64,000 nucleotides of DNA from Dorea sp. AM10-31. Lineage in GTDB: Bacteria; Bacillota; Clostridia; Lachnospirales; Lachnospiraceae. Position 1 is the first letter of the stretch, and every line of letters starts with the position of its first letter. Below the pieces are notes generated by a model. The model worked only from the letters and a program-made list of their open reading frames with translations, made no database searches and had not been told where the DNA came from. The stretch covers positions 127,297 through 191,296 of the forward strand of contig NZ_QTUV01000003.1 of NCBI RefSeq assembly GCF_003435815.1. Direction: 5' to 3'. Below, in pieces: positions 56,591 through 64,000 of the stretch. Made by a program: the position numbers and the translations under genes.

Positions 56591-57589
56591 ATGGACAAAA
56601 AAATGAATTTTAAATATTTTTATGGAACAGAAGCAGACCAGTTTAGTTTTTACAGAATACCCAAAGCGTTATTTACCAATGACTGTTTTAAGGATCTTTC
56701 CAGTGATGCGAAGATCTTATACGGTTTGATGCTGGACAGAATGTCTTTATCCATTAAGAATCAGTGGTTTGATGAAGAAAATCGGGCATATATCTATTTT
56801 TCCATTGAAGATATCATGGAATTATTGAATTGTGGCAGAAATAAAGCGGTGAAATCTCTTCAGGAGCTGGATGATGAAAAAGGGATAGGTTTGATTGAAA
56901 AGCGCAGACAGGGCTTTGGAAAGGTTACGATCATCTATGTAAAATCATTTGTTCAGGAGGAATGTGAGGAACAGAAAAAAGAAAAATCAAAGATGGTGAA
57001 GTTTATAAATCAAACTTCTGTAGAGGAAGAAGAGACAGAAGAAGTTTACATTTCAAACTTCAAGAAGTCCGAAAAACAAACTTCAAGAAGTCCCGAAAAT
57101 AAACTTCAAGAAGTTTACATTTCAAACTCTAATAATACTAATATTAACAATACTAATCTTAGTGAGAATAAATCTAATCATATCGTATCTGCAGGTGGGA
57201 TAGGATCCGAAGAGGATGAGATGGAAACGTTACATGCGTATCAATCTCTGATCAAAGACAATCTGGATTATGATTCTTTGTTAGTGAGTCATCCTCATGA
57301 CAAAAATCAGATTGATGAAATCGTGGATCTGATCGTAGAGACTGTTATGTGTAAGAGTGATAAAGTACTGATTGCAAGCAACTGGTATTCAGGAGCCTTG
57401 GTAAGAGGAAAATTCATGAAGCTGGATTATTCCCATGTAGAGTATGTGCTGCATTGTCTGGAAGGAAATACGAGTAAAATCAAGAATATCAAGAAATATT
57501 TACTTGCGGCATTGTTCAATGCACCTTCAACAATCAGTGGATATTACCGAGCAGAAGTAAATCATGATATGCCGTGGCTGGCAAGATAG
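56591..57589 (+). CDS. RepA-like replication initiator (DUF6017-type C-terminus)
   Basis: A 332-residue protein whose N-terminus (FYRIPKALFTNDCFKDLSSD; AKILYGLMLDRMSLSIKNQW) matches the RepA_N-type winged-helix domain of low-GC plasmids. A low-complexity linker with the thrice-repeated EVYISN-like unit joins it to a C-terminal domain (VEYVLHCLEGNTSKIKNIKK) of the kind called DUF6017. It probably initiates plasmid-like replication of the excised element. ATG 56591 is preceded by GGGAGGAAG. Confidence 0.85.
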   Translation: MDKKMNFKYFYGTEADQFSFYRIPKALFTNDCFKDLSSDAKILYGLMLDRMSLSIKNQWFDEENRAYIYFSIEDIMELLNCGRNKAVKSLQELDDEKGIGLIEKRRQGFGKVTIIYVKSFVQEECEEQKKEKSKMVKFINQTSVEEEETEEVYISNFKKSEKQTSRSPENKLQEVYISNSNNTNINNTNLSENKSNHIVSAGGIGSEEDEMETLHAYQSLIKDNLDYDSLLVSHPHDKNQIDEIVDLIVETVMCKSDKVLIASNWYSGALVRGKFMKLDYSHVEYVLHCLEGNTSKIKNIKKYLLAALFNAPSTISGYYRAEVNHDMPWLAR

Positions 57590-57599
57590 GAGGACAGAT

Positions 57600-57896
57600 A
57601 TGGGTATTTTAAAAGTGGCAGGAAAAGTGTTATTGATTCCATTGTGGTTTATCATTTCGATCATAGGTGTCGGAGTGAAGCTATTAGTACATATGGTGGC
57701 AGTCGCAAAAAAAATATTGGGATTTGGAATTATGGCGTTGTTCATTGGAACAGTAATCTGTTATCAAGACTGGCTACAGGCAGCTTTTCTGGCTTGTATG
57801 GGAGGTGTTCTGATCTTTATCTTATTTGCCGGAGAATTTATAGATACTGTAATCGACTTACTTAGAGAAAAAATATGTGCATTGATTTTAGGTTAA
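57600..57896 (+). CDS. Small membrane protein of the element
   Basis: A 98-residue protein with two or three membrane helices (residues 8-30, 40-58, 62-85). AGGAGG precedes ATG 57600, ten bases after the previous stop. Unknown function, common after RepA-like genes in such elements. Confidence 0.7.
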   Translation: MGILKVAGKVLLIPLWFIISIIGVGVKLLVHMVAVAKKILGFGIMALFIGTVICYQDWLQAAFLACMGGVLIFILFAGEFIDTVIDLLREKICALILG

Positions 57897-57945
57897 GAAA
57901 AGATGATGATAGTTGAAAGAGTCTTAGTGATTTCAGATGAAAATA

Positions 57946-57978
57946 GAGCCTCTCCTTCATGGAAAGGCTCTATAAGAA
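57946..57978. terminator. Terminator between convergent genes
   Basis: AGAGCCT / AGGCTCT stem around 57947-57973, between the membrane protein gene and the convergent lnu gene. Confidence 0.65.
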
Positions 57979-58017
57979 AAGTCCAAACTGAAATTTATCT
58001 TAGAAATTACAGCAATG

Positions 58018-58509
58018 TTATTTTGATAAACTTTCAAGAATTGAAATATCATGCTTATCTTTATCTCTTAATTCATAACCTGAATGGAAAACTTTTTGGC
58101 CTTTTAAAGATATACAAGGAATTGTTTTGCCTTCAAAAAAAACACTACCAAAGTAATCTTTTTCAAACTCATACCATCCACCCTCTAAATCAGCTTGTTT
58201 TGAAGTTCCGTCCTCATTTAAAACGAACGGGTGAATGTCTAAGTAACCAAGTTCATCACTATATAACTCTATTCTAACCGGTTTCCAGTCTGTATCAATT
58301 TTATAGCCCAGATTCAAAAGCACATTTAACAATTTTTCCGTATGTTGAGCATCAAAATTTATATCTATATCTCTATGAATTCTTGTTTGTTTACCAGCTA
58401 AAATATCTACACCCCATCCGCCATCCAACCAGTATGTAATTCCAGTATTTTCGAATAATTCTATTACTTTCATTAAATCTTCTTTTGTTGTTATTTCTTT
58501 TCTACCCAT
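58018..58509 (-). CDS. Lincosamide nucleotidyltransferase (Lnu family)
   Basis: A 163-residue enzyme that would inactivate lincomycin and clindamycin by adenylylation. TYWLDGGWGVDILAGKQTR and HRDIDINFDAQHTEK carry the nucleotidyltransferase active site; YLDIHPFVLN, GGWYEFEKDYFG and IPCISLKGQKVFHSGYELR follow the LnuA/LnuC pattern, and the length fits. Which Lnu class it belongs to cannot be settled by eye. It is an antibiotic-resistance cargo gene on the opposite strand to the par-rep operon, overlapped at its start by a short upstream frame. Confidence 0.88.
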   Translation of the reverse strand: MGRKEITTKEDLMKVIELFENTGITYWLDGGWGVDILAGKQTRIHRDIDINFDAQHTEKLLNVLLNLGYKIDTDWKPVRIELYSDELGYLDIHPFVLNEDGTSKQADLEGGWYEFEKDYFGSVFFEGKTIPCISLKGQKVFHSGYELRDKDKHDISILESLSK

Positions 58510-58601
58510 ACAAAGTCTCCTTTACAACTTCTATATAATTGTTTAGTTAAGTCAATATCAATATCTAATTGCCAAGGCTCAAAATCAAAAATCATGGTCA
58601 T
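58491..58601 (-). CDS. 36-codon frame overlapping the start of lnu
   Basis: ATG at 58601 follows AAAAGGAG and opens MTMIFDFEPWQLDIDIDLTK, ending 19 bases inside lnu in another frame. A regular ribosome site for lnu (AAAGGAG) lies inside it. It may be a leader peptide coupling translation, or the truncated 5' end of an older gene joined to lnu. Confidence 0.5.
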   Translation of the reverse strand: MTMIFDFEPWQLDIDIDLTKQLYRSCKGDFVWVEKK

Positions 58602-58654
58602 CACACTCCTTTTTAAAATTCAGATTTGTCGTTTTTTTCAGTATATCATAATTT

Positions 58655-59365
58655 TTATATTTCCGGTAGATAAAAGGCTTTTGTTTCTACGGAATTGTCT
58701 TCAAACTCCATTTCCACATAATAATCCCGGATGAAAATTGATCGGTAATAATCTTGTAAGGAATAAATATCAAGAGTTTTAAAATCAACCAAACACAGAG
58801 GAATCGGTTCTTTCTTTTCGTTTTCATATTTCCAATGTTCTAAGGAAGCAGCAACTTTATCAAGGCAACCTTGGCAGAGATGATCCGTTAGATTTCTTTT
58901 GTTCAATTTGTAGTTTTCCGGTAACGTGATATCTATCTCAGCCATTCCTCTGGAAACATCTCCATGAGAGGAATACGTGATTTCGCCGGTGTTTCCAAAA
59001 AGTATATTTGAACCGGTTTTATTTGGTATTTCATTTCCGTTTTCATCATATGCTTTTAGTTGGAAATCTAAGACGTACCAGTCATTGAGGGAAATCAGTC
59101 CAACCGTATCAAATTTTCGATAATAGTCCATCATACTATAATCAGAACTTCCACATAAATAGCATATAGAGATATCTTTCAGATTTGATTGCAGATCGTC
59201 AAAGGTTATTTCTGTCCGTTCTTTTGGGGCATCTGCTTTCAGGGAATGTGTTAGAAAAATGCGGTGATGTATAGCATAACCGATGAGAAAGGATATAGCT
59301 AATAGGATGGTGCACCAGAATAAATCTTTTCTGATATGATAATATTTTTTTCTTTTTTCATGCAT
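58655..59365 (-). CDS. Membrane-anchored protein with two CxxC pairs
   Basis: A 236-residue protein with one N-terminal membrane helix (residues about 14-34), the rest outside the cell. CYLCGS and CQGCLDK are possible metal or disulfide sites. The fold is not recognised. Its promoter region is shared with the divergent ribbon-helix-helix gene, which may regulate it. Confidence 0.65.
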   Translation of the reverse strand: MHEKRKKYYHIRKDLFWCTILLAISFLIGYAIHHRIFLTHSLKADAPKERTEITFDDLQSNLKDISICYLCGSSDYSMMDYYRKFDTVGLISLNDWYVLDFQLKAYDENGNEIPNKTGSNILFGNTGEITYSSHGDVSRGMAEIDITLPENYKLNKRNLTDHLCQGCLDKVAASLEHWKYENEKKEPIPLCLVDFKTLDIYSLQDYYRSIFIRDYYVEMEFEDNSVETKAFYLPEI

Positions 59366-59394
59366 AATTGAATTCCTCCGTGAAAAAATATAGT

Positions 59395-59477
59395 GTACTT
59401 AAAATAAGTCCATTTAAAACATTCTACCATTATTTGTACTTAAAATGAACTTGAAATATGAACTTAATATGTACTTA
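59395..59477. promoter_or_regulatory. Repeated GTACTTAA / AACTTAA motifs
   Basis: GTACTTAAAA at 59395 and 59436, AACTTGAAA at 59448, AACTTAAT at 59461 and GTACTTA at 59471. The array lies between the divergent genes and directly before a ribbon-helix-helix protein gene, so it is a good candidate for its operator. Confidence 0.6.
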
Positions 59478-59497
59478 TAGAGATGGAGAGAATAATC

Positions 59498-59659
59498 ATG
59501 GAGAAAGAGAAGCATTTAGGATTACGGATTGATGCTGAAACGCATAAAAAACTGAAAAGCCTGGCAGAATTTGAAGGGCGTTCGATCAATGGAGAAGTGC
59601 TATATTTAATACGTCAGGCAATCATGGAATTTGAAAATAAGCATGGAGAACTGAAATAA
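59498..59659 (+). CDS. Arc-type ribbon-helix-helix protein
   Basis: A 53-residue protein: KHLGLRIDAETHKKLKSLAE followed by FEGRSINGEVLYLIRQAI is the RHH fold, with the beta-strand LGLRID reading DNA. The ATG at 59498 follows GGAGAG. It is probably an autoregulator acting on the repeats just upstream. It ends at a bidirectional terminator. Confidence 0.8.
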   Translation: MEKEKHLGLRIDAETHKKLKSLAEFEGRSINGEVLYLIRQAIMEFENKHGELK

Positions 59660-59688
59660 AAGAATCTTCACATATGGATATAAGAAAA

Positions 59689-59717
59689 GCCCGTTCAGTT
59701 GTATGGAACGGGCAAAT
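59689..59717. terminator. Bidirectional terminator between the RHH gene and immA
   Basis: Eight-base stem GCCCGTTC / GAACGGGC (59689-59696 and 59706-59713), with A/T-rich tracts on both sides. Confidence 0.8.
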
Positions 59718-59718
59718 T

Positions 59719-60234
59719 TTATTTGGCCAGGAAGTTGCTCTGTATTTCCAGCGGCATATTGTAGTTCTGACCACGCTTGATCAGACTGTATAACTTGAAG
59801 CTCATGAGTTCCGGACTGGAGTTTAAGCAGCTACAGAGCCCGAAATAGTTCAGGTCTTCGTTCTTTGACAGGTCTGCGATTTCTTTATCATCCAGGATAA
59901 GATCTGCAGCGAAAAGGTTCGCTTCGTATTCCGTATTATCCCTCATGTTATATAAGACATCATCTTTCATCGGCGCCATTTTGAGCTGAGAACGATGCAG
60001 AATGATGTGACCGAGTTCGTGGGCGGCAACAATCTTTTTCTCTTCCTCAGAGAGAAAACTGCTTACCATAACATAAATGGTCTGGCAGCTCATGAAACAG
60101 TATCCCTTTAATTTTTCGTAGCGGTCTGTTTCACCAACGATCACATTCATTTCTTCCAATATTTCAAAAGGATCCCTGGTCTTGAACTTTTTTACAAGTT
60201 TTTCTACTTTGTTGTAAATATATGAATTCCCCAA
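59719..60234 (-). CDS. ImmA/IrrE-type metallopeptidase
   Basis: A 171-residue zinc protease with AAHELGHIILH (zinc ligands and catalytic Glu) and a later Glu in YEANLFAADLIL. In ICEBs1 the equivalent ImmA cuts the element repressor after DNA damage. TTG 60234 has GAGGTGA six bases in front and is preferred to GTG 60243, which lies inside that site. The XRE gene lies directly upstream on the same strand. Confidence 0.87.
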   Translation of the reverse strand: MGNSYIYNKVEKLVKKFKTRDPFEILEEMNVIVGETDRYEKLKGYCFMSCQTIYVMVSSFLSEEEKKIVAAHELGHIILHRSQLKMAPMKDDVLYNMRDNTEYEANLFAADLILDDKEIADLSKNEDLNYFGLCSCLNSSPELMSFKLYSLIKRGQNYNMPLEIQSNFLAK

Positions 60235-60327
60235 ATATATCACCTCGTGTATGAATCAAATAGAAGCGGGTAATGGTACTTTTGACAATAAAACTATATC
60301 CTATAGGCTGTCCCATAATCACCCCAT

Positions 60328-60738
60328 CTATTTGGCATCTAAATATTTCTTTGGTGTAAATTTCTTTGCACGTCTCTTGGAATCCAGATATAAAGACTGG
60401 ATCTCATCCATAAAGGCTGTTTTGTCTTCATCAGAAAGCTCCCCGCCAGCGAACATTGCAGCGGCCTGTTCTAAGATCTGCTGAGCCTGTTTTGCTCCAC
60501 GGTTTCCAAATTGTTCAGATGCTTCTGTGATAAAAGCCTCTTCTTCTGTCATGAGATAGGAGATATCGCAGCTTAAAATGTCTGCAAGTTTCTGGTAAAG
60601 GTCATGTTTCTTTGGATAACGGCCTTCAATTTCCCATCCCCGAACAGTCCGAAGGGAGACACCGACAGCATCGGCTAATTGGGTTTGGTTGAGTCCTTTG
60701 TTCTTTCTTAAATTTTTCACTTTTTCACCGAATGTCAT
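60328..60738 (-). CDS. XRE-family repressor of the second element
   Basis: A 136-residue protein with an N-terminal helix-turn-helix (LNQTQLADAVGVSLRTVRGW) and a helical C-terminal part. Together with the adjacent ImmA-like protease it forms a typical repressor/antirepressor pair. It faces the SOS-like polymerase gene across a promoter region full of palindromes. Confidence 0.87.
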   Translation of the reverse strand: MTFGEKVKNLRKNKGLNQTQLADAVGVSLRTVRGWEIEGRYPKKHDLYQKLADILSCDISYLMTEEEAFITEASEQFGNRGAKQAQQILEQAAAMFAGGELSDEDKTAFMDEIQSLYLDSKRRAKKFTPKKYLDAK

Positions 60739-60814
60739 AAAAATACCTACTTTCTAATTGGCGTTTCAGGATCTTTATGTATGATGCTGAAACGGGATAG
60801 GAAATAAATTTCCC

Positions 60815-60971
60815 ATAATCAACAAGTTGCCTCTTGACAAGAGGCGAATGATTGCCTATAATGTGAATCACAACAGAAAGGCAACTACTTGCCTATAATA
60901 TAAATGATATTTCCTTTCTTGTCAATGGATTTACTGAAAATTGCCTATTTTGACACGATCACTATCGTGTG
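60815..60971. promoter_or_regulatory. Divergent control region with TTGCC operators and promoter
   Basis: Promoter TTGACA (60834-60839), 17 bases, TATAAT (60857-60862). The -35 lies in a palindrome GCCTCTTG-A-CAAGAGGC, and the -10 is part of TTGCCTATAAT, which recurs near 60888 and partly near 60941. A further inverted repeat CACGAT / ATCGTG lies near 60956-60971. These are likely binding sites for the divergent XRE protein. Confidence 0.7.
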
Positions 60972-61043
60972 AAAAAGAGTTGGGATGAGATCTGATTGCT
61001 TAGGGGAAGGAGAAAGATAGGCAACTTATGGGAGGTGATTGAT

Positions 61044-62315
61044 TTGAAACAGAAGGAAACATTCCTCTGTATTGATCTGAAATCTTTTTATGCTTCTGTT
61101 GAGTGTGTGGAAAGAGGACTGGATCCGTTTACTACCAATCTGGTTGTTGCAGATCCGGACCGATCGGTATCCACCATTTGCCTTGCCATCACGCCGGCTA
61201 TGAAAAAGCTGGGGATCCGTAACCGTTGCAGGATCCATGAGATACCGGATCATATCGAATATATTGTGGCAAAACCGAGGATGCAGCTCTATATGGAGTA
61301 TTCGGCAAGGATATACGGGATTTATTTAAACTATGTGGCAAAAGAAGATATCCATGTTTACAGTGTGGATGAGTGCTTTATGGATGTTACAAGATACCTT
61401 TCCCTGTATCACCTTACAGAGAAAGAAATGGCACAAAAACTGATGGATGCGGTCATGGAAGAAACCGGAATTACAGCAACAGCAGGAATTGGAACTAACC
61501 TGTATCTTGCAAAGATCGCAATGGATATTGTGGCAAAACATATAGAGGATCATATCGGAATGTTGGATGAGATCTCTTACCGGGAACAGTTATGGGAACA
61601 TAAACCATTGAGTGATTTCTGGCGCATTGGTTCCAGAACAGAGAGAAAATTAGCCGGATATGGAATCCAAACGATGGGGGATATCGCACTTGCCTCTATC
61701 CAGTCGGAAGACTGGCTGTATAAAATGTTTGGAATCGATGCAGAACTATTGATCGATCATGCCTGGGGCTGTGAGTCCTGTAAAATGAGTGATATCAAAA
61801 ATTATCATACAGAAGAGCATAGTCTTTCCAATGGACAGGTATTGATGAGAAATTACACATTTGAAGAAGCTGCTGTTGTTGTAAGAGAAATGACAGATGT
61901 ACTGGTTTTGGATCTGGTGGAAAAGGGACTGGTAACGAATTCTGTAACCTTGTGGATCGCTTACGATCATCGTTTTGAAAGGGAGCCATCGAAAGGAACC
62001 GTAAGGTTTCCAGATCGTACCAATTGTTCCAAGGAAATGATTGATACAGTAGAAGCACTTTATCGAAAGATCGCAGATCCACATACCGGGATCAGACGGA
62101 TAGAGATCATTGCAAATAAGATAACACCAGAAGGCTATCAGCAATATACTCTTTTCCAGAATTCCATAAAAGCAGAAAAGGAAAGACATCTGCAGGAAGC
62201 AGTATTACAGGTGAAAAAGCGTTATGGAAAAAATGCGATCATGCGGGGATCCAATCTGTTGGAATGTTCTACCTATCGGGAAAGAAATAATCAGGTTGGG
62301 GGACATCGTGCGTAG
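61044..62315 (+). CDS. Y-family DNA polymerase (UmuC/DinB-like)
   Basis: A 423-residue translesion polymerase. FLCIDLKSFYASVECVERGL with the first catalytic Asp and VYSVDECFMDVT with the Asp-Glu pair form the palm; a helix-hairpin-helix and little-finger region follow. The start is taken as TTG 61044 behind GGGAGGTGATT; GTG 61035 is an alternative. Mobile elements often carry such polymerases, usually with a YolD-like partner as here. Control by the XRE/ImmA pair would tie it to DNA damage. Confidence 0.9.
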   Translation: MKQKETFLCIDLKSFYASVECVERGLDPFTTNLVVADPDRSVSTICLAITPAMKKLGIRNRCRIHEIPDHIEYIVAKPRMQLYMEYSARIYGIYLNYVAKEDIHVYSVDECFMDVTRYLSLYHLTEKEMAQKLMDAVMEETGITATAGIGTNLYLAKIAMDIVAKHIEDHIGMLDEISYREQLWEHKPLSDFWRIGSRTERKLAGYGIQTMGDIALASIQSEDWLYKMFGIDAELLIDHAWGCESCKMSDIKNYHTEEHSLSNGQVLMRNYTFEEAAVVVREMTDVLVLDLVEKGLVTNSVTLWIAYDHRFEREPSKGTVRFPDRTNCSKEMIDTVEALYRKIADPHTGIRRIEIIANKITPEGYQQYTLFQNSIKAEKERHLQEAVLQVKKRYGKNAIMRGSNLLECSTYRERNNQVGGHRA

Positions 62316-62326
62316 GAGGTGAAAGT

Positions 62327-62743
62327 ATGCTGGCAAAGGCTTATCAGAAATATTTATATATTCCGAGACCGGTTTCCAAAAGATATCCTATGGATGTGCA
62401 GCACAGAGCGAAGCAATTTGCCCCCTTTGCAGCACTTCGGGGATTTGAGGAGATCGTTCGGAAACAGGAAGTTCTTTATGAACAAAGGAAGGTCTTATCC
62501 GAAGAACAAAAATGTGGATTGGATAGGAAGCTACAGATGGTTTCTGTTGGAATGAAGATACAGGCAACCTATTTTAAAGAAAACCGGGAAATGAAACCGG
62601 CAGGCCAGTATCATACGATTTGCGGAACCGTTGAATTTTTTGATCCATCCATTCATTTACGGATTGATGATACGATCATTTTGATCCAGGATCTTTGTGA
62701 GTTATCCGGAGATATATTTGAAGAATTGGAATTACCTTGTTAA
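62327..62743 (+). CDS. YolD-like protein
   Basis: A 138-residue protein with RAKQFAPFAALRGFEEIVRK and a beta-rich C-terminal part (YHTICGTVEFFDPSIHLRID), matching YolD-like proteins that accompany Y-family polymerases. AGGAGGTGA precedes the ATG. After its stop the same frame stays open for about 56 codons (to 62920) without a start codon; this piece (ILSILGEWESGENKDG...) is unexplained, and nothing else is seen before 62974. Confidence 0.75.
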   Translation: MLAKAYQKYLYIPRPVSKRYPMDVQHRAKQFAPFAALRGFEEIVRKQEVLYEQRKVLSEEQKCGLDRKLQMVSVGMKIQATYFKENREMKPAGQYHTICGTVEFFDPSIHLRIDDTIILIQDLCELSGDIFEELELPC

Positions 62744-62973
62744 ATACAATCGGCAGAAATTCTTAGTATCCTGGGTGAGTGGGAATCCGGAGAGAATAAG
62801 GATGGATGCACCAGATCAACAAAGCAGATCTGGGATTTGATGATCATGCTGTTCGTGCAGCTTTGGCACTTACGGAATGGACAACATGATGCTCATAAGG
62901 CGGATTTGATTTCCCTTTGATCCGTTGAGTAATAAAAATGGAATTTTTTATTATTGCTTAAAGGAGGAAGCCT

Positions 62974-63210
62974 ATGGGATCAGATGCTATCAGATGGCAT
63001 GTACATTGCTCTGTATGCGGAGCATTTATTGAAAAAAGCGCACATTGCGATTCAGAAGTAGAGTGCAAGAAATGTAGAAGCACTTTGGAGATTTTAGTAA
63101 AAGATGATATTGTTTCAGTACGGCCTTTGCACATCAAAGACGAAAAACTGAAAGAAAGAATGCGGGTATATTCTCAAAAAATGATGAATTCCCGAAAGGA
63201 AACTAAATAA
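62974..63210 (+). CDS. Small zinc-ribbon protein
   Basis: A 78-residue protein with CSVCG and CKKC pairs forming a likely zinc ribbon (the Cys-rich part is in the first 35 residues), then a basic helix. AAAGGAGG precedes the ATG. Function unknown; it may be a DNA-binding accessory of the element. Confidence 0.65.
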   Translation: MGSDAIRWHVHCSVCGAFIEKSAHCDSEVECKKCRSTLEILVKDDIVSVRPLHIKDEKLKERMRVYSQKMMNSRKETK

Positions 63211-63314
63211 AATGAGCTATTAGAATAAGCGGTGGATTTGGCTGGAACCATCAAGGCTGCACCTGATAGCAAGAGTTTGTCAAGGAGCTGAACCTGACTG
63301 GAATCATGAAGAGC

Positions 63315-63396
63315 CCGGCAAAACATTTGCAGATACAATGCAGGATGATATTTCATTCTGTGTCTGTGGAAGCATTTGTTTTGCCGGCTTTTTTTG
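63315..63396 (+). terminator. Long-loop terminator-like hairpin
   Basis: CCGGCAAAACA / TGTTTTGCCGG (63315-63325 and 63377-63387) with a long loop, then seven T. Confidence 0.6.
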
Positions 63397-63526
63397 TTTT
63401 CTCAAAAATTTTAAAAAAAGTTGAGTTTTTAACCTGTAAAACAGGGCTTTTTCCTTTCTATATATAGAGGGCAAAGTTTCGTGTGCAAAAATCAGAGAGG
63501 ATACGGAATTTTGTATGATATAGCCG

Positions 63527-63653
63527 AAGGAGGTAATTACATAGGAGCTGCGGACTCCCGTTCAAAAAAAACGGGTGAGTTCGTGGCTAATTGTGATGAG
63601 TTTTTTATAGAGTTCATGGATCACCCGTAGCCGTAAGGCAGAAAGGTGGTCCA
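63527..63653 (+). promoter_or_regulatory. Structured leader with ATA-started open frame and hidden ribosome site
   Basis: A strong ribosome site AAGGAGGT (63527-63534) lies six bases before ATA (63541), which opens a 29-codon frame (GAADSRSKKTGEFVANCDEF... to TAG 63628-63630). The RNA can form ACTCCCGT / ACGGGTGAGT (63554-63561 and 63571-63580) and TGGATCACC / GGTGGTCCA (63617-63625 and 63645-63653), the latter covering the ribosome site of the next gene. ACGGGTGA (63571-63578) can also pair with TCACCCGT (63621-63628), which would break both hairpins. Confidence 0.55.
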
Positions 63654-63654
63654 T

Positions 63655-64000
63655 ATGTTGACATTAAAAGAATTAAAGAAAGTAGTAAAAGTGGCAGGTA
63701 TGACAAAGAGAGTCCCTTCTGAAAAGGCGTTAGAAAAAGAAGAGATTGTAGTAAAGGAAATTCTGAGTGGGGAATGTGATATTACCGTTTACGCAAATGG
63801 GTATGTGTTATACAGGGAAAACGGAAAGAAAACCATCTTTCCACTCCATTCCTGTAAAGATTATCAATACATGGATGTGAAGGAAGATCGAAGTATTATG
63901 AACGAAGAATTTTTTGACAACGAAAATTGGTACATTCGTTTGTTAATGGAAGCAACGGATCGTATGGAAATAAATCAGACTAAGGTGGCATCAAACCATA
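63655..64000 (+). CDS. Partial element gene of unknown function, cut by the window edge
   Basis: ATG 63655 opens a frame still open at 64000 (115 codons): MLTLKELKKVVKVAGMTKRV, then GECDITVYANGYVLYRENGK and WYIRLLMEATDRMEINQTK. It looks like a conserved soluble protein of clostridial ICEs; I cannot give a function. The ribosome site AAAGGTGG is within the hairpin that ends one base before the ATG. Confidence 0.65.
   Translation, partial: MLTLKELKKVVKVAGMTKRVPSEKALEKEEIVVKEILSGECDITVYANGYVLYRENGKKTIFPLHSCKDYQYMDVKEDRSIMNEEFFDNENWYIRLLMEATDRMEINQTKVASNH

Larger units (their letters stand above)
54105..64000. mobile_element. Left part of a second integrated element, probably an ICE
   Basis: Starts after lysS with arm-type repeats and continues past the right edge. 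It has DUF6462-like proteins, ParA-ParB-RepA, a lincosamide resistance gene, regulatory proteins (RHH, XRE, ImmA) and a Y-family polymerase with a YolD-like partner. The integrase and the transfer genes are not in view, so the boundary and the conjugative nature are inferred. Confidence 0.75.

Overview
The window is a chromosome segment of a low-GC Gram-positive gut anaerobe, most likely a member of the Lachnospiraceae. The basis is the strong AGGAGG ribosome sites, the order gdpP-rplI-dnaB, a str operon running into tuf, a GH112 phosphorylase, a PepX-type S15 peptidase, a LysRS with a C-terminal tRNA-binding domain, and typical clostridial mobile elements. The family is an inference from gene content; the genus cannot be fixed from this sequence alone.

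Layout. 1-9.8 kb: nitroreductase, a large secreted subtilisin-like protease, and a sugar locus with a GH112 galactosyl-hexosamine phosphorylase (minus strand, flanked on both sides by modular hairpin repeats), a sugar-1-phosphate nucleotidyltransferase and galE. 9.9-14.5 kb: gdpP-rplI-dnaB, a small coiled-coil protein and a 2[4Fe-4S] ferredoxin. 14.7-21.4 kb: an orphan sugar-binding lipoprotein, an HD hydrolase, then rpsL-rpsG-fusA-tuf. 21.2-37.0 kb: an integrative mobilizable element inserted at the 3' end of tuf and bounded by a 56-bp direct repeat. 37-39.5 kb: debris of other mobile elements. 39.7-54.1 kb: ordinary chromosome with an HD protein, moaC-modC, a broken HxlR regulator, pepX, a DUF2798-type protein, a glycerol-dehydrogenase-like enzyme, an ECF sigma/membrane-regulator pair, a hybrid histidine kinase, greA and lysS. 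54.1-64.0 kb: the left part of a second large element, running off the right edge.

The tuf element has an integrase module (repressor, operators, excisionase, tyrosine recombinase), a replication module (CHC2 zinc-finger protein, VapE-like helicase and a candidate SaPI-like origin), a mobilization module (MobV relaxase, TnpV) and a defence cargo. The cargo reads, in one direction, Vsr-like nickase, Sau3AI/MutH-type restriction enzyme, an unrecognised 469-residue protein with a possible base-reader-like N-terminus and a PD-(D/E)XK-like C-terminus, a cytosine-5 methyltransferase, and a 1180-residue SIR2-domain protein resembling defence-associated sirtuins. This cassette is the best candidate in the window for an undescribed or variant defence system.

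The second element carries DUF6462-type small DNA-binding proteins, ParA, ParB and a RepA-like initiator, a lincosamide nucleotidyltransferase, a ribbon-helix-helix protein, an XRE/ImmA regulatory pair, and a Y-family polymerase with a YolD-like partner. Its last visible gene is preceded by a leader that looks like a translational switch. No rRNA, tRNA or CRISPR array was seen.
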